This document shows positions 1 through 9,979 of a stretch of 64,000 nt of DNA, piece by piece; position 1 is the stretch's first letter, and each line of letters starts with the position of its first letter. The notes below the pieces were generated by a model. The model searched no databases and was not told the DNA's origin. It saw only the letters and a list, made by a program, of their open reading frames with translations. Source of the DNA: Bradyrhizobium iriomotense (GTDB taxonomy: Bacteria > Pseudomonadota > Alphaproteobacteria > Rhizobiales > Xanthobacteraceae); assembly GCF_018130765.1 (NCBI RefSeq), contig NZ_JAFCJZ010000010.1, forward strand, positions 186,001 to 250,000, in the 5' to 3' direction. A program made the position numbers and the translations under genes.

Positions 1-452
1 AGACCGTGATCAAGTCCAACGCCAAGAAGGTCCGCAAGCTCGGCAAGGGCGACGTGATCGGCGGCTTCGCCGGCGCCACGGCCGACGCCTTCACCCTGTT
101 TGAGCGGCTGGAGAGCAAGCTGGAGCAATATCCGGGGCAGCTGACCCGGGCGGCCGTGGAGCTCGCCAAGGACTGGCGCACCGACCGCTATCTGCGGCGG
201 CTGGAGGCCATGATGATCGTGGCCGACAAGGACGTCTCCCTGGTCCTGACAGGCACCGGCGACGTGCTCGAGCCCGAGGCCGGCGTCATGGCGATCGGCT
301 CCGGCGGCAACTATGCCCTCGCCGCGGCCCGGGCCCTGCTCGACACCGACAAGGATGCCGAGACCATCGTCCGCCGCTCCCTCGACATCGCCGCCGAGAT
401 CTGCGTCTACACCAACCGGAATGTGACCATCGAGAGCCTGGCGAGCGGCTAG
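1..452 (+). CDS. hslV: HslV, ATP-dependent protease peptidase subunit (5' partial)
   Basis: Peptidase subunit of the HslUV (ClpQY) cytoplasmic protease. The reading frame is open at the left edge and ends with TAG at 450-452. About 149 of the usual roughly 185 residues are present; the N-terminal catalytic threonine lies outside the window. Family features seen include KVRKLGKGDVIGGFAGATAD and, near the C-terminus, IGSGGNYALAAARAL. The partner ATPase hslU lies about 1.2 kb downstream on the same strand, separated by two unrelated small genes, so this is a split hslVU arrangement. The frame could be read from base 3; a GTG at 6 is an internal codon and not the start. Confidence 0.96.
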   Translation, partial: TVIKSNAKKVRKLGKGDVIGGFAGATADAFTLFERLESKLEQYPGQLTRAAVELAKDWRTDRYLRRLEAMMIVADKDVSLVLTGTGDVLEPEAGVMAIGSGGNYALAAARALLDTDKDAETIVRRSLDIAAEICVYTNRNVTIESLASG

Positions 453-469
453 GCCAGACCGAACAGGAG

Positions 470-955
470 ATGGCGCCCGCCTATGCCTTCCGCCCGATGG
501 GCACGGCCGACCTGCCGCTGATCCGGCGGTGGCTGGGTGAAGCCCATGTGCGGGAATGGTGGGGCGATCCGGACGAGCAGTTCGCGCTGGTGAGCGGTGA
601 CCTCGATGAACCCGCGATGGACCAGTTCATCGTGTTGGCCGGCGACAAGCCCTTCGGCTATCTTCAGTGCTATCGCCTGACCGCCTGGAATACAGGCTTC
701 GGGCCGCAACCGGAGGGCACGCGTGGCATCGACCAGTTCATCGGCGAGGGCGACATGATCGGGCGCGGCCACGGCTCGGCGTTCATTCGCCAATTTGTCG
801 ATGAACGTTTTCGGCATGGTCTGCCGCGCATGGTGACCGATCCCGATCCGCTGAACGCACGCGCCATACGCGCTTATGAGAAAGCCGGCTTCGTTCGCGA
901 CCGCATAGTCGAGACGCCGGACGGGCCGGCGCTGTTGATGGTGCGCGAAGCATGA
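470..955 (+). CDS. GNAT acetyltransferase, AAC(6')-like
   Basis: 161-residue acetyltransferase that would move an acetyl group from acetyl-CoA to an amine. The acetyl-CoA loop is visible as GRGHGSAFIR (about residues 98-107), followed by the motif-B segment NARAIRAYEKAGF. The N-terminal LIRRWLGEAHVREWWGDP and central IDQFIGEGDMIGRGHG resemble the aminoglycoside 6'-N-acetyltransferase branch of GNAT. Real substrate is unknown; resistance cannot be inferred from family membership. It starts 17 bases after hslV and its stop overlaps the next start (ATGA), so hslV, this gene and the DUF2585 gene are probably co-transcribed. Confidence 0.88.
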   Translation: MAPAYAFRPMGTADLPLIRRWLGEAHVREWWGDPDEQFALVSGDLDEPAMDQFIVLAGDKPFGYLQCYRLTAWNTGFGPQPEGTRGIDQFIGEGDMIGRGHGSAFIRQFVDERFRHGLPRMVTDPDPLNARAIRAYEKAGFVRDRIVETPDGPALLMVREA

Positions 956-1569
956 CGCTGGCACAGGCGCAGGAGAGCAAGGTCGCATTTCCGCCGCTCG
1001 CCTGGGCCGGCGTCGCGCTGCTGCTGCTGGCGCTGCAGGCCTCGATCCTGTTCGCGATGGGGCGCGTGCCGATCTGCACCTGCGGCTATGTCAAGCTGTG
1101 GCACGGCGTGGTGAACAGTTCGGAGAATTCGCAGCACATCGCCGACTGGTACAGCTTCTCGCACGTGCTGCACGGCTTCCTGTTCTACGGGCTGACCTGG
1201 CTGCTGTTCGCGCGTCTGCCATTCCTCACCTTGTCGTGGCCGGCCCGGCTGATCATCGCGATGCTGATCGAGGGCGCCTGGGAGATCGTCGAGAACTCGC
1301 CGTTCATCATCGAGCGCTACCGCGCCGGCACGATCTCGCTGGACTATTACGGCGACAGCATTGTCAACTCGGTGTCTGACAATCTCGCCATGATGCTCGG
1401 GTTCCTCGCCGCGCGCGTGCTGCCGGTATCTGCGACCGTCCTGCTCGGCCTTGCCTTCGAGGTCATGCTGGCGCTCCACATTCGCGACAATCTGACGCTC
1501 AATATCCTGATGCTGATCCATCCGATCGAGGCCGTGAAACAATGGCAGTCGGGCCCGCCGATCATCTGA
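952..1569 (+). CDS. DUF2585 (UPF0314) integral membrane protein
   Basis: 205-residue membrane protein of unknown function found next to hslU/hslV in rhizobia. Several hydrophobic helices are visible: the first at about residues 14-35, then the segment VLHGFLFYGLTWLLFARL, and further ones in the second half. A small PICTCGYVKLWHG element sits between helices one and two and could be a metal or redox site, but that is only a guess. The ATG overlaps the stop of the GNAT gene by four bases, suggesting translational coupling. The C-terminal NLTLNILMLIHPIEAVKQWQ is characteristic of the family as I know it. Confidence 0.85.
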   Translation: MTLAQAQESKVAFPPLAWAGVALLLLALQASILFAMGRVPICTCGYVKLWHGVVNSSENSQHIADWYSFSHVLHGFLFYGLTWLLFARLPFLTLSWPARLIIAMLIEGAWEIVENSPFIIERYRAGTISLDYYGDSIVNSVSDNLAMMLGFLAARVLPVSATVLLGLAFEVMLALHIRDNLTLNILMLIHPIEAVKQWQSGPPII

Positions 1570-1622
1570 CGGCCGAAAAAAGCGGCTTGTCCCGGCCCGC
1601 TTCTGACCCTAGCTAAGGTGCC

Positions 1623-2927
<1,305 letters not shown>

Positions 2928-2955
2928 TTCGGTAGAGATCAGCTATCTATCCCGC

Positions 2956-3126
2956 TGTCGTCCTGGCGAAAGCCAGGACCCATTACCACCAGCGGATATT
3001 GTTGAAGCAAGATGGCGGCCCCGATCTCGGCTCAAACGACCTGCGGTGGTTATGGGTCCCGGATCTGCGCTCGCTCTGGACAACGCTACGCGTTGCCAGG
3101 AACTCGCTTGTCCAGGACAACAGCGG
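2956..3126. repeat. Intergenic palindromic repeat, family A (copy 1)
   Basis: Begins TGTCGTCCTGGCGAAAGCCA and ends with a TCCAGGACAACAGCGG arm, with GGTTATGGGTCCCGGATCTG inside. Related copies lie at 20115-20241, 28514-28667 and 53167-53312. No coding potential. It occupies most of the space between hslU and the next gene. Confidence 0.85.
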
Positions 3127-3129
3127 TGA

Positions 3130-4275
3130 TTGACGCGCGCCGGGTGCCACGTGCCCGCTAGCCTCCTGCAAAACCCCTGGCGCCTCCTGCTCGCGATCAA
3201 CGCCGCAATCATCGCCGGCGTCCTCATTCACAAGATCCAGCTGCCGCCTTACGTCCCCTACATCCATCTCCTCGTCGATTACCATTTCGGCTTCATCAAG
3301 CGCGCCCTGATCGGGGCCATCGTCGCGCTGTTCACTGACAAGGTGCCGGTCTGGCTGGTGTTCGCGCTTGGCGGCGCGATGTGGCTGGTGACGCTCGGGC
3401 TGTACGCAAAACTGTTCCAGAGGACGTTCGGCTTCACCGCGAAGACGCTGCCGCTGTTCGTCCTCACCGCGGGCTCGCCGTTCTTTCTGAAGAACTTCAT
3501 GCACACGCTCGGCCATTTCGACATCTATGGCTGCGCGCTGGCGATCGTCCTCTTGCTGATGCCGGCGGGTTCGCTGCTGTTCGTGGCAACGGCGGCGCTG
3601 TTCTCGATCGTGCTGGTACTGATCCACCACATTCATCTCTTGATGTACGTGCCGACGATCATCACCATCGCAGTGATCAGGCACTACCTCGCGTACGGCA
3701 GCAATCGCGGCAATGTCGCCTTCGGCGTGATCGCCCTCGCACTTGTCTCCGCGCTGTTCTTCGCCGCGCAGTTTTTGGGAACGATGCCGATCCCGGAAGC
3801 GGACTTCGTCGCGTATCTGAAGACGCGGATGGCCGATCCGTCCCGCACTGACCTGCTGCAGTTCGCCTACATCTGGTACCAGCCGCTGGCGAAGGAGATC
3901 TTGGACACCTGGGGCCGCCTGCCGCACAACATCCTTGGCGTACCCGCATTCGCGCTGCTGATCTGGCTGCACACGCCGCTGTGGCGCTTCTTCGCGAGCC
4001 TGATCGGCGCGCTCGCCAGCGATCTGCACAAGCGGCTCGTCGTTGCGGCGCTGATCGGCGTCAGCCTCGCCTATCTCGTGATGTTCGCGATGGTGTTCGA
4101 CTATTCGCGCTGGATCTCGAACTGGGCGGTCTGCATGTTCCTGATCCTGCATGCGGTGAAGATGCTGCCGGCAAAGCAGGAAGCTCCGATGATTCCGACC
4201 GAGGATCGGAAGACAAATATCTTCGGCCTGGTCCTCACACTGATCCCGCGCGTCGGAATCGTACGGCCGTTTTAA
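3130..4275 (+). CDS. Polytopic membrane protein of unknown function
   Basis: Up to 381 residues with about eight or nine hydrophobic segments, so an inner-membrane protein. I do not recognise a characterised family. Recurrent features are DYHFGFIKRALIGAI near the first loop and VFDYSRWISNWAVCMFLIL near the end; the second resembles a conserved D.xRW motif in uncharacterised membrane proteins possibly linked to polysaccharide synthesis, which is inference. The start is uncertain: TTG at 3130 sits against the end of repeat A, and GTG at 3151 in the same frame is also possible. The 3' end overlaps the convergent Smr gene by four bases. Confidence 0.7.
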   Translation: MTRAGCHVPASLLQNPWRLLLAINAAIIAGVLIHKIQLPPYVPYIHLLVDYHFGFIKRALIGAIVALFTDKVPVWLVFALGGAMWLVTLGLYAKLFQRTFGFTAKTLPLFVLTAGSPFFLKNFMHTLGHFDIYGCALAIVLLLMPAGSLLFVATAALFSIVLVLIHHIHLLMYVPTIITIAVIRHYLAYGSNRGNVAFGVIALALVSALFFAAQFLGTMPIPEADFVAYLKTRMADPSRTDLLQFAYIWYQPLAKEILDTWGRLPHNILGVPAFALLIWLHTPLWRFFASLIGALASDLHKRLVVAALIGVSLAYLVMFAMVFDYSRWISNWAVCMFLILHAVKMLPAKQEAPMIPTEDRKTNIFGLVLTLIPRVGIVRPF

Positions 4276-4862
4276 GATTTCGCCCGCCTGATCCGCACAT
4301 AGAGCGCGCCCTCGCCGCCATGGCCGATATGCGCGGTCTCGAAGCCGACGACGAAGGCGCGGAATTCCGGCAGGCTCAGCCATTCCGGCACCTGGCGGCG
4401 GAGCACGCCGCTTTCGCCGCCGCTGCGGCCCTTGCCGGTGATGACGAGCACGAAGGTCAGGCCGTCATGATGGGCGCGGTGCAGGAAGCCGGAGAGCGCG
4501 CGATGGGCGCGCATCTGGGTCATGCCGTGCAGATCGAGCCGCGCCTCGATCTCGCTGCGGCCGCGCGACAGTTTTGTGCGCTCGCGCTTGCCGAGCGGCG
4601 CCAGAGGCGGAACGGACGGCTTGGCGACGCGCGGCGCCGGCGCTGCGGCAACCGGCCTTGCCGGCGGCGAAAGCCGGGTCACCTGGGCCACGGGCGAAGG
4701 CGCGGCGGGCGGCGCGGCATGCACCTTGGCGACGCGATGCTTCCTGAGCGGCTTGACCTGCTTTGCGACCGTATCCCACAGCGCGCGCTCTTCCTCGCTG
4801 AGCGCGCGGCGGCGCGGCGAGGGGCGGGGCTCCAGCACGGGCGGACGGGACGATCGCTTCAT
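4272..4862 (-). CDS. Smr/MutS2-type DNA endonuclease-domain protein
   Basis: 196 residues. The N-terminal half is a low-complexity Pro/Ala/Arg-rich linker; the C-terminal half is an Smr domain with the two signature motifs LDLHG (109-113) and TGKG (142-145). Smr domains are known nicking nucleases acting on DNA or RNA; the specific role of stand-alone bacterial Smr proteins of this kind is unclear. Its ATG overlaps the end of mltA by four bases (ATGA), so it is the last gene of a Tim44-mltA-smr unit, an arrangement common in alphaproteobacteria. Confidence 0.88.
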   Translation of the reverse strand: MKRSSRPPVLEPRPSPRRRALSEEERALWDTVAKQVKPLRKHRVAKVHAAPPAAPSPVAQVTRLSPPARPVAAAPAPRVAKPSVPPLAPLGKRERTKLSRGRSEIEARLDLHGMTQMRAHRALSGFLHRAHHDGLTFVLVITGKGRSGGESGVLRRQVPEWLSLPEFRAFVVGFETAHIGHGGEGALYVRIRRAKS

Positions 4863-6388
4863 TGCTGCCGATGGGGACGATTCTTCACGGGTCGCCGCGG
4901 CTCAGGGACAGGCTCGATCGCGGGACGCGGCACCGGTAGCGGGACTGGACCGGCGATGGCAACCGTTTCGTTCTTGCCTTGCGCCGCGGCGGCAGCAGGG
5001 GCGCCCGTCTTGGCCGGATCAGTCTGCGGAAACAACTTTGCGATCTTTTCCGACGGCCGCGGGTCCGGCACCGGCAGCTTTGCGGCACGTGCCGCGGGGT
5101 CGAGGCCCTTCGGCACCAGCATGACAAAGTGCATGGGATGGCGCAGCCGGCCGGAGACGCGGCCAGCCTCCTGCCCGGCGCCGAAATAGAGATCCGCACG
5201 CGCGGGGCCGATGATGGCCGAGCCAGTGTCCTGCGCGATCATCAGACGGTGAAACGGCGTCTTCGACCGCTCGGAATCGATCGGCAGCTCGCCCTCGATG
5301 AAGAACGGCGTGCCGTAGACATGCAGCGATTTGTCGACCGCGATCGAGCGTCCCGCCGTCAGCGGAATGCCTTGCGCGCCCACCGCCTCGTCCTTGTCGG
5401 AGAGGTTGACCTCGCGGAAGAAGATGTAGGCGCGGTTCTGGCGGCGCAGCTCCTTGGCGCCATCAGGGTTTTGCGCCATCCACTCCCGGATCTTCTGCAT
5501 CGACATCTCCTCTTTCGGAATGATGCCGCGCTCGATCAGGATGCGTCCCACCGCCGTGTAGGGATAGCCGTTATAGGCGTCGTAATTGAGCCGGAGCGTC
5601 GTGCCGTCCTCGAACTTGATCCGCGCCGAGCCCTGGATCTGCGCGAACAAGAGATCGGTCGGATCCTTCAGCCAGGCGACCTCGAGGCCACGGCCGGCGA
5701 TCTTGCCGTCCTCGATCTCGCCGCGGTCGTAATAGGGCACCAGCTTGCGGCGTCCGATCTTGCGATAGACCGGTCCCTTGTTGGGTAGGCTGACCGAGTC
5801 CTGCTTGTAGCCGCGCACGAACAGGTTCGACGGGCGGCGATAGACCGGAACATTGTAGACGTCGGTCTGCGTCCGCGATCCCTCGAGCACCGGCTCGTAA
5901 TAGCCGGTGACGAAACCGTCGGGCTCCCCTAAGCGGGAGATGCGCAGCGGTGAGAAGTTCTCCTCGAAGAAGGTTTTTGCCTTGGCGTCGTCGCCGAGCT
6001 CGAGCGATTTGGCGACCCGGCAGGGTTCGCCCAGCGATGCTCCCAGTGCCTTCGGCTCAGGGGCGCCATTCTGCGCATTGATCGACCTGCAGCTGGCGCG
6101 AAATGTCTTGTAGGCGGCGAGATGATCGTCGTCGCCCCAGCCCTTCACATCGGCCCAGGCCAGCGGCAGATATTGCGCGCCTGAGATCTCGAACGGCAGG
6201 GGGAGCTGCGGATAGGGCAAGGCCCGCGGCGGGGCGGCGGCTAGTTGCGGGGGGTGGTGATGGTGGCTGCGATAGTGGCGCCGCGCCGCTTCGGCGCCGA
6301 GCGAAAACATCGACAGCACGACGACACCCGCGCAGAACGCCGTCGCGCTGTTCTTGAGAAAGAGCTTAATTCGCGCTTCCGGTGCCAA
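4859..6388 (-). CDS. mltA: MltA, membrane-bound lytic murein transglycosylase A
   Basis: Peptidoglycan lytic transglycosylase acting in the periplasm. Core sequence includes DGFVTGYYEPVLEGSR and the 3D-domain signature AQDTGSAIIGPARADLYFG, which carries the catalytic aspartate (D422 counted from the 6457 ATG). The C-terminal 75 residues are Pro/Ala-rich and probably disordered. An ATG at 6457 opens the frame but overlaps Tim44 by 92 bases; TTG at 6388 is preceded by GGAAG and gives a signal peptide (about APEARIKLFLKN then a hydrophobic core to GAEA), so I prefer it. No lipobox cysteine is obvious after the signal core, so the protein may be soluble or uncleaved. Confidence 0.9.
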   Translation of the reverse strand: MAPEARIKLFLKNSATAFCAGVVVLSMFSLGAEAARRHYRSHHHHPPQLAAAPPRALPYPQLPLPFEISGAQYLPLAWADVKGWGDDDHLAAYKTFRASCRSINAQNGAPEPKALGASLGEPCRVAKSLELGDDAKAKTFFEENFSPLRISRLGEPDGFVTGYYEPVLEGSRTQTDVYNVPVYRRPSNLFVRGYKQDSVSLPNKGPVYRKIGRRKLVPYYDRGEIEDGKIAGRGLEVAWLKDPTDLLFAQIQGSARIKFEDGTTLRLNYDAYNGYPYTAVGRILIERGIIPKEEMSMQKIREWMAQNPDGAKELRRQNRAYIFFREVNLSDKDEAVGAQGIPLTAGRSIAVDKSLHVYGTPFFIEGELPIDSERSKTPFHRLMIAQDTGSAIIGPARADLYFGAGQEAGRVSGRLRHPMHFVMLVPKGLDPAARAAKLPVPDPRPSEKIAKLFPQTDPAKTGAPAAAAAQGKNETVAIAGPVPLPVPRPAIEPVPEPRRPVKNRPHRQQ

Positions 6389-7073
6389 CCAGCTTCCAGT
6401 TCGGATCGCGAGAGGTGGTGTCGCGGGCGAAAGTCCAGATGTCGGTGATGTCGGCAACCGTGTCGGCGCTGCCGTCGACGATGTTGCCGGCCTTGTCGCG
6501 GGTCGCCGAGATCATCTGCGAGACGAAGCGGATCGTGAGCTGGGCGGTGCGGTCGCGCAGCTCGGCACCAACGAGCTCGGCCTTGTCGATCGAGACGAAG
6601 CGCGTCTCGGTCTTCTGCTCGTTCTTCTCGCGCTCCTTGATCGCGGCGTCGAAGCTTTCATAAACCTCCGACGACAAGAGGTCGCGCAGGGCGCGGCGAT
6701 CGCCATTGGCAAAGGCCAGCACGATCATCTCATAGGCGCCGCGGGCGCCCGAGATGAAGTGGCGCGGATCGAAGGTGGAATCCTTCTCGACGATAGCATC
6801 GAGACCCTGTGCCAGTGCGGTGCCCGGTTCAGTCAGACCCTTCCAGCGGTCGCTGGGCACGGCCGGCTCGGCCGTCGGCGCCAGCGGCGCCTGGTCGATC
6901 ACCTTGCCCGGCATGGTCACGACGTTCTTGTCCTGGGCACCACCCAGCGCATTGCGGGCGGCAGTGTGATCGAACGGCGGCCGTTCGTTGCCCGTGCGCT
7001 GCCCCAGCACGCTGCGCAGCCTCAGAAAGATGAAGACCGCCAGCGCCAGGAAGATGATGGTGTAGATATCCAC
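6366..7073 (-). CDS. Tim44/TimA-domain inner-membrane protein
   Basis: 235 residues with one N-terminal transmembrane helix (IYTIIFLALAVFIFLRL, about 3-19) followed by a soluble Tim44-like domain from about residue 80 to the end (for example AYEMIVLAFANGDRRALRDL). Mitochondrial Tim44 anchors the import motor; bacterial homologues are membrane-associated proteins of poorly known function. It is divergent from secB, a pairing conserved in alphaproteobacteria, and its 3' end overlaps mltA. Confidence 0.9.
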   Translation of the reverse strand: MDIYTIIFLALAVFIFLRLRSVLGQRTGNERPPFDHTAARNALGGAQDKNVVTMPGKVIDQAPLAPTAEPAVPSDRWKGLTEPGTALAQGLDAIVEKDSTFDPRHFISGARGAYEMIVLAFANGDRRALRDLLSSEVYESFDAAIKEREKNEQKTETRFVSIDKAELVGAELRDRTAQLTIRFVSQMISATRDKAGNIVDGSADTVADITDIWTFARDTTSRDPNWKLVGTGSAN

Positions 7074-7480
7074 GTCGTATTCGCTTTCTGGTCTTTGCTT
7101 TGGATCGTCGCTTCGTTGCCGGGAAAATCAATCCGGCCAGTAGACCGTTCCATACGAGAACGGCAAGTCTACATCACCATTTTAGGTCCGCGCGTCTGGT
7201 CCGTGGGATGTAGGCACGAAATCTTGCCCGGCCAATGGCGCCTTTTGGCACAGAGGCGAGTGTAGCGCGTTTTATGCTTAAGGGGAAACCCGATCGTGGG
7301 CGGAAATCGCGTATCTTCAATCGTTTAAGGCGCGATTTCGCCGAAAGGCCGGCCTGAATGTCACAGTTGCGAGCACGGTCTGGATTCCCATCCGGGACCG
7401 TTCGTCCTTGTGGAACGAGGCGGCCCTATGTTAGCCAACCGCCGCGAAATTCAGCCCCAATCGGGTAAGGAGACACTTCT
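7074..7480. other. Divergent Tim44/secB intergenic region
   Basis: 407 bases with no convincing ORF. It must hold the promoters for the leftward Tim44-mltA-smr unit and for secB. A moderately AT-rich stretch (TTTTATGCTTAAGG at about 7270-7283, then ATCTTCAATCGTTTAAGG) may contain the secB promoter. A Shine-Dalgarno-like TAAGGAGA precedes the secB ATG. No classic repeat is present. Confidence 0.5.
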
Positions 7481-7969
7481 ATGACCAACGGTAACGGCAC
7501 CCCTCCCGAGGCGGCCCAGGCTCCCCAGCTCAACGTGCTGGCGCAATATACCAAGGACCTGTCGTTCGAAAATCCGAACGCGCCGAGCTCGCTCCAGCAG
7601 CAGGGCCAGCCGCCCCAGATCAATATCCAGATCAATGTCGGCGCCAATAACCTCAGCGAGCAGGAGTTCGAGGTGACGCTGTCGGTCGAAGGCAAGGCCG
7701 AGACCGCGGGCAAGGTGATGTTCTCGTTCGAGCTCGCCTATGCCGGCGTGTTCCGGATCGTCAACGTGCCGAAGGAGAACCTGCACCCGCTGGTCATGAT
7801 CGAATGCCCGCGCCTCTTGTTCCCGTTCGCCCGTGAGATCATCGCAACCGCGGTGCGCGACGGCGGGTTCCCGCCGCTGATGCTGGACCCGGTCGATTTC
7901 GTCGGTCTCTATCGCCAGAACATGGAACGGCAGATGGCCGCCCAGGGTGGCCAGACCGGCCAAGCCTAA
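7481..7969 (+). CDS. secB: SecB, protein-export chaperone
   Basis: 162 residues; a tetrameric cytosolic chaperone that keeps preproteins unfolded and delivers them to SecA. The family core is visible: LNVLAQYTKDLSFENPNAP, QINIQINVGANNL, FSFELAYAGVFRI, and CPRLLFPFAREIIATAVRDGGFPPLMLDPVDF. The ATG follows TAAGGAGACACTTCT, a good ribosome-binding site. The length is usual for alphaproteobacterial SecB. Confidence 0.98.
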   Translation: MTNGNGTPPEAAQAPQLNVLAQYTKDLSFENPNAPSSLQQQGQPPQINIQINVGANNLSEQEFEVTLSVEGKAETAGKVMFSFELAYAGVFRIVNVPKENLHPLVMIECPRLLFPFAREIIATAVRDGGFPPLMLDPVDFVGLYRQNMERQMAAQGGQTGQA

Positions 7970-7991
7970 CCTGCAGGCCTGACCTGCGAGC

Positions 7992-8711
7992 TTAACCAGC
8001 CGGATCGGCGGTCGCTGGAGCGGGCAAAAACTCGTTCCAGATCGCCTTTTCGCCCATCGTTGCGATGAAGGCCCGATGGGCCTCCCGCTCGGCATCCGAA
8101 ACCCGCGGCGCGAGCGGCACCGACCGCTGCCGCCGCGGCGCATCGCCGGCGGAATTGACGCGAATCTCTTCCCGCTCCGAAGCCAGCAGCAACTGCGACT
8201 GCCGCGCCCCCACCAGATCGACATAGACTTCCGCAAGCAGTTCGGCGTCGAGCAGCGCGCCGTGCTTGGTGCGGTGTGAATTGTCGATCGAATAGCGCGA
8301 GCAGAGATCGTCGAGCCGGTTCGACACGCCGGGATGCTTGCGGCGCGCCAGCAGCAGCGTGTCGACCAGCCGCTCGCGCGGGACCGCGGCACGCTTGATC
8401 CGGTCGAGCTCGGCATTGATGAAGCTGATGTCGAACGAGGCGTTGTGGATCACCAGCGGCGCATCGCCGATGAACTCCAGAAACGCATCGACGACCTCGT
8501 GGAACAGCGGCTTCGTCGACAGGAATTCGGCCGACAGCCCGTGCACGGCGAATGCTTCCGCCGGCATGTCCCTCTCGGGATTGATATAGACGTGATACGT
8601 CTGTCCCGTCGGCATGCGATTGAAGATCTCGACACAGCCGATTTCGACCAGGCGATCGCCGCGCAGCGGATCGAGGCCGGTGGTTTCGGTGTCGAGGACG
8701 ATTTCGCGCAT
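7992..8711 (-). CDS. dnaQ: DnaQ, DNA polymerase III epsilon subunit (proofreading)
   Basis: 3'-5' exonuclease of the replicative polymerase. From the ATG at 8711 the protein is 239 residues and begins REIVLDTETTGLDPLRGDRL. The DEDD exonuclease motifs are DTETTGLD (Exo I), HNASFDISFINAEL (Exo II) and HGALLDAELLAEVY (Exo III, DEDDh type). An upstream in-frame start at 8879 would add 56 residues that overlap coaE and lack similarity, so I reject it. Gene order dnaQ-coaE-maf-PPSR matches the left flank of Caulobacter oriC. Confidence 0.96.
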   Translation of the reverse strand: MREIVLDTETTGLDPLRGDRLVEIGCVEIFNRMPTGQTYHVYINPERDMPAEAFAVHGLSAEFLSTKPLFHEVVDAFLEFIGDAPLVIHNASFDISFINAELDRIKRAAVPRERLVDTLLLARRKHPGVSNRLDDLCSRYSIDNSHRTKHGALLDAELLAEVYVDLVGARQSQLLLASEREEIRVNSAGDAPRRQRSVPLAPRVSDAEREAHRAFIATMGEKAIWNEFLPAPATADPAG

Positions 8712-8739
8712 GATCGGGAGGCCGTGTGAGCGCGGCGAA

Positions 8740-9339
8740 TCAGGCTCGCCGCTGCGGCATCTTAACGACCTCGGCCAGGATGTGCTTGATTTGGGCGCGC
8801 ACCGGTTCAAGTCCGTGTGAGGTATCCACCACGAAATCGGCCCGCTTGCGCTTCTCGGCATCGGGCGTCTGCTTGGCAATCATGGCATCGAGCTTGGCCT
8901 CGTCCATCGTGCCGCGCGCCAACACCCGCTCGCGCTGGAGTTCCGGCGAGGTCGACACCACGACCACCGCGTCGACCCGCTTCTCGCCGCCGGTCTCGAA
9001 CAGCAGCGGGATGTCCAGCACCACGACCGGCACCTTGGCGGCCTCGGCATCGGCAAAGAACTTCTTCCGGGAGGCGCCGAGCATCGGATGGACGATCTGC
9101 TCGAGCTGCTTGATCGCGGCGGGATCATGCACCACTCGCGCCGACAGTTTGGGACGATCGACCTTGCCGTTGACGGTGGTGCCGGGGAAGGCGGCCTCGA
9201 TCGCCGGCGCGGCCTCGCCCTCATAGAGCTGATGCACGGCCGCATCGGCGTCGTAGACGGGCACGCCCGCCTCCGCGAACAACTTTGCGGTGGTGGATTT
9301 GCCCATCCCGATCGAGCCGGTCAGTCCCAGGATCCGCAT
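8740..9339 (-). CDS. coaE: CoaE, dephospho-CoA kinase
   Basis: 199 residues. Last step of coenzyme A synthesis: phosphorylation of the 3'-OH of dephospho-CoA. The P-loop is GLTGSIGMGKS (about 5-15), followed by VPVYDADAAVHQLY, which carries the substrate-binding aspartate, and VVLDIPLLFETGGEKRVD. It lies 28 bases upstream of dnaQ in the same direction. In Caulobacter aroE sits between maf and coaE; here the two are directly adjacent. Confidence 0.96.
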   Translation of the reverse strand: MRILGLTGSIGMGKSTTAKLFAEAGVPVYDADAAVHQLYEGEAAPAIEAAFPGTTVNGKVDRPKLSARVVHDPAAIKQLEQIVHPMLGASRKKFFADAEAAKVPVVVLDIPLLFETGGEKRVDAVVVVSTSPELQRERVLARGTMDEAKLDAMIAKQTPDAEKRKRADFVVDTSHGLEPVRAQIKHILAEVVKMPQRRA

Positions 9340-9362
9340 CAGCGCTCAGCCATCTCTGTCAG

Positions 9363-9971
9363 TTACACGGCAATTAGCTGTTCGCTCCGCAGGAACGCAA
9401 GCAGCGGCAGCAGCGGCAGGCCGAGAATGGTGAAATGGTCGCCCTCGATGCGCTCGAACAGATGGATGCCGAGACCCTCGAGCTGATAGGCGCCGACGCT
9501 CCTGGTCACAGCATCGCCGGCGGCGTCGAGATAGGCTGAAAGCTCGGCTTCGCTCATCTGCCGCATGGTCATGCGCGCCACCGAAACATCCTCGAAAACA
9601 ATCTTGCCGTCCCGCGCCATGGCCACGGCGGAATTCAGCTCGTGGCTGTTGCCGGCGAGGTCACGCAATTGCGCCAGCGCCTGTGGGCGGCCGGCGGGCT
9701 TGTTGAAGAGACGGCTTCCAAGCGCCAGCGTCTGGTCGGCGCCGATCACATAGCTTCCGGGACGACCGGAAGAGACGGCCTTCGCCTTTTCGCGGGCCAG
9801 GAGCAGAGCGATCTCACGGGGATTGCTGAGCTTGGAGCTCGCCTGGATGTCGCGCTCGTCGATATCAGCCGTGACGGCCTCGAATTCGAGCCCGGCATTG
9901 GCCAGCAGCATTTTCCGCGCGCTGCTTTGCGAAGCCAGGATCAGCGGAGATGTGCCGCGCCACAGACCCAT
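9363..9971 (-). CDS. maf: Maf family nucleotide pyrophosphatase
   Basis: 202 residues. Maf proteins are house-cleaning nucleoside triphosphate pyrophosphatases (dTTP/UTP or modified nucleotides). Signature elements are LILASQSSARKMLLANAGL near the N-terminus, the acidic VTADIDERDI, and VIGADQTLALGSRLFNKP. It starts just 8 bases after the stop of the PPSR gene, so the two are probably one transcript. Specificity cannot be told from the sequence alone. Confidence 0.93.
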   Translation of the reverse strand: MGLWRGTSPLILASQSSARKMLLANAGLEFEAVTADIDERDIQASSKLSNPREIALLLAREKAKAVSSGRPGSYVIGADQTLALGSRLFNKPAGRPQALAQLRDLAGNSHELNSAVAMARDGKIVFEDVSVARMTMRQMSEAELSAYLDAAGDAVTRSVGAYQLEGLGIHLFERIEGDHFTILGLPLLPLLAFLRSEQLIAV

Positions 9972-9979
9972 CGCGACAA

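Noticed and set aside
470..955. Aminoglycoside resistance gene
   Set aside because: Only a general AAC(6')-type GNAT resemblance is seen; chromosomal core location argues for a housekeeping substrate.
2956..3126. Repeats as a CRISPR array
   Set aside because: The palindromic repeats are dispersed singly between genes, have no regular spacers and no cas genes are near.
8712..8879. Upstream extension of dnaQ
   Set aside because: Extra 56 residues overlap coaE and have no exonuclease similarity; ATG 8711 begins exactly at the family start.
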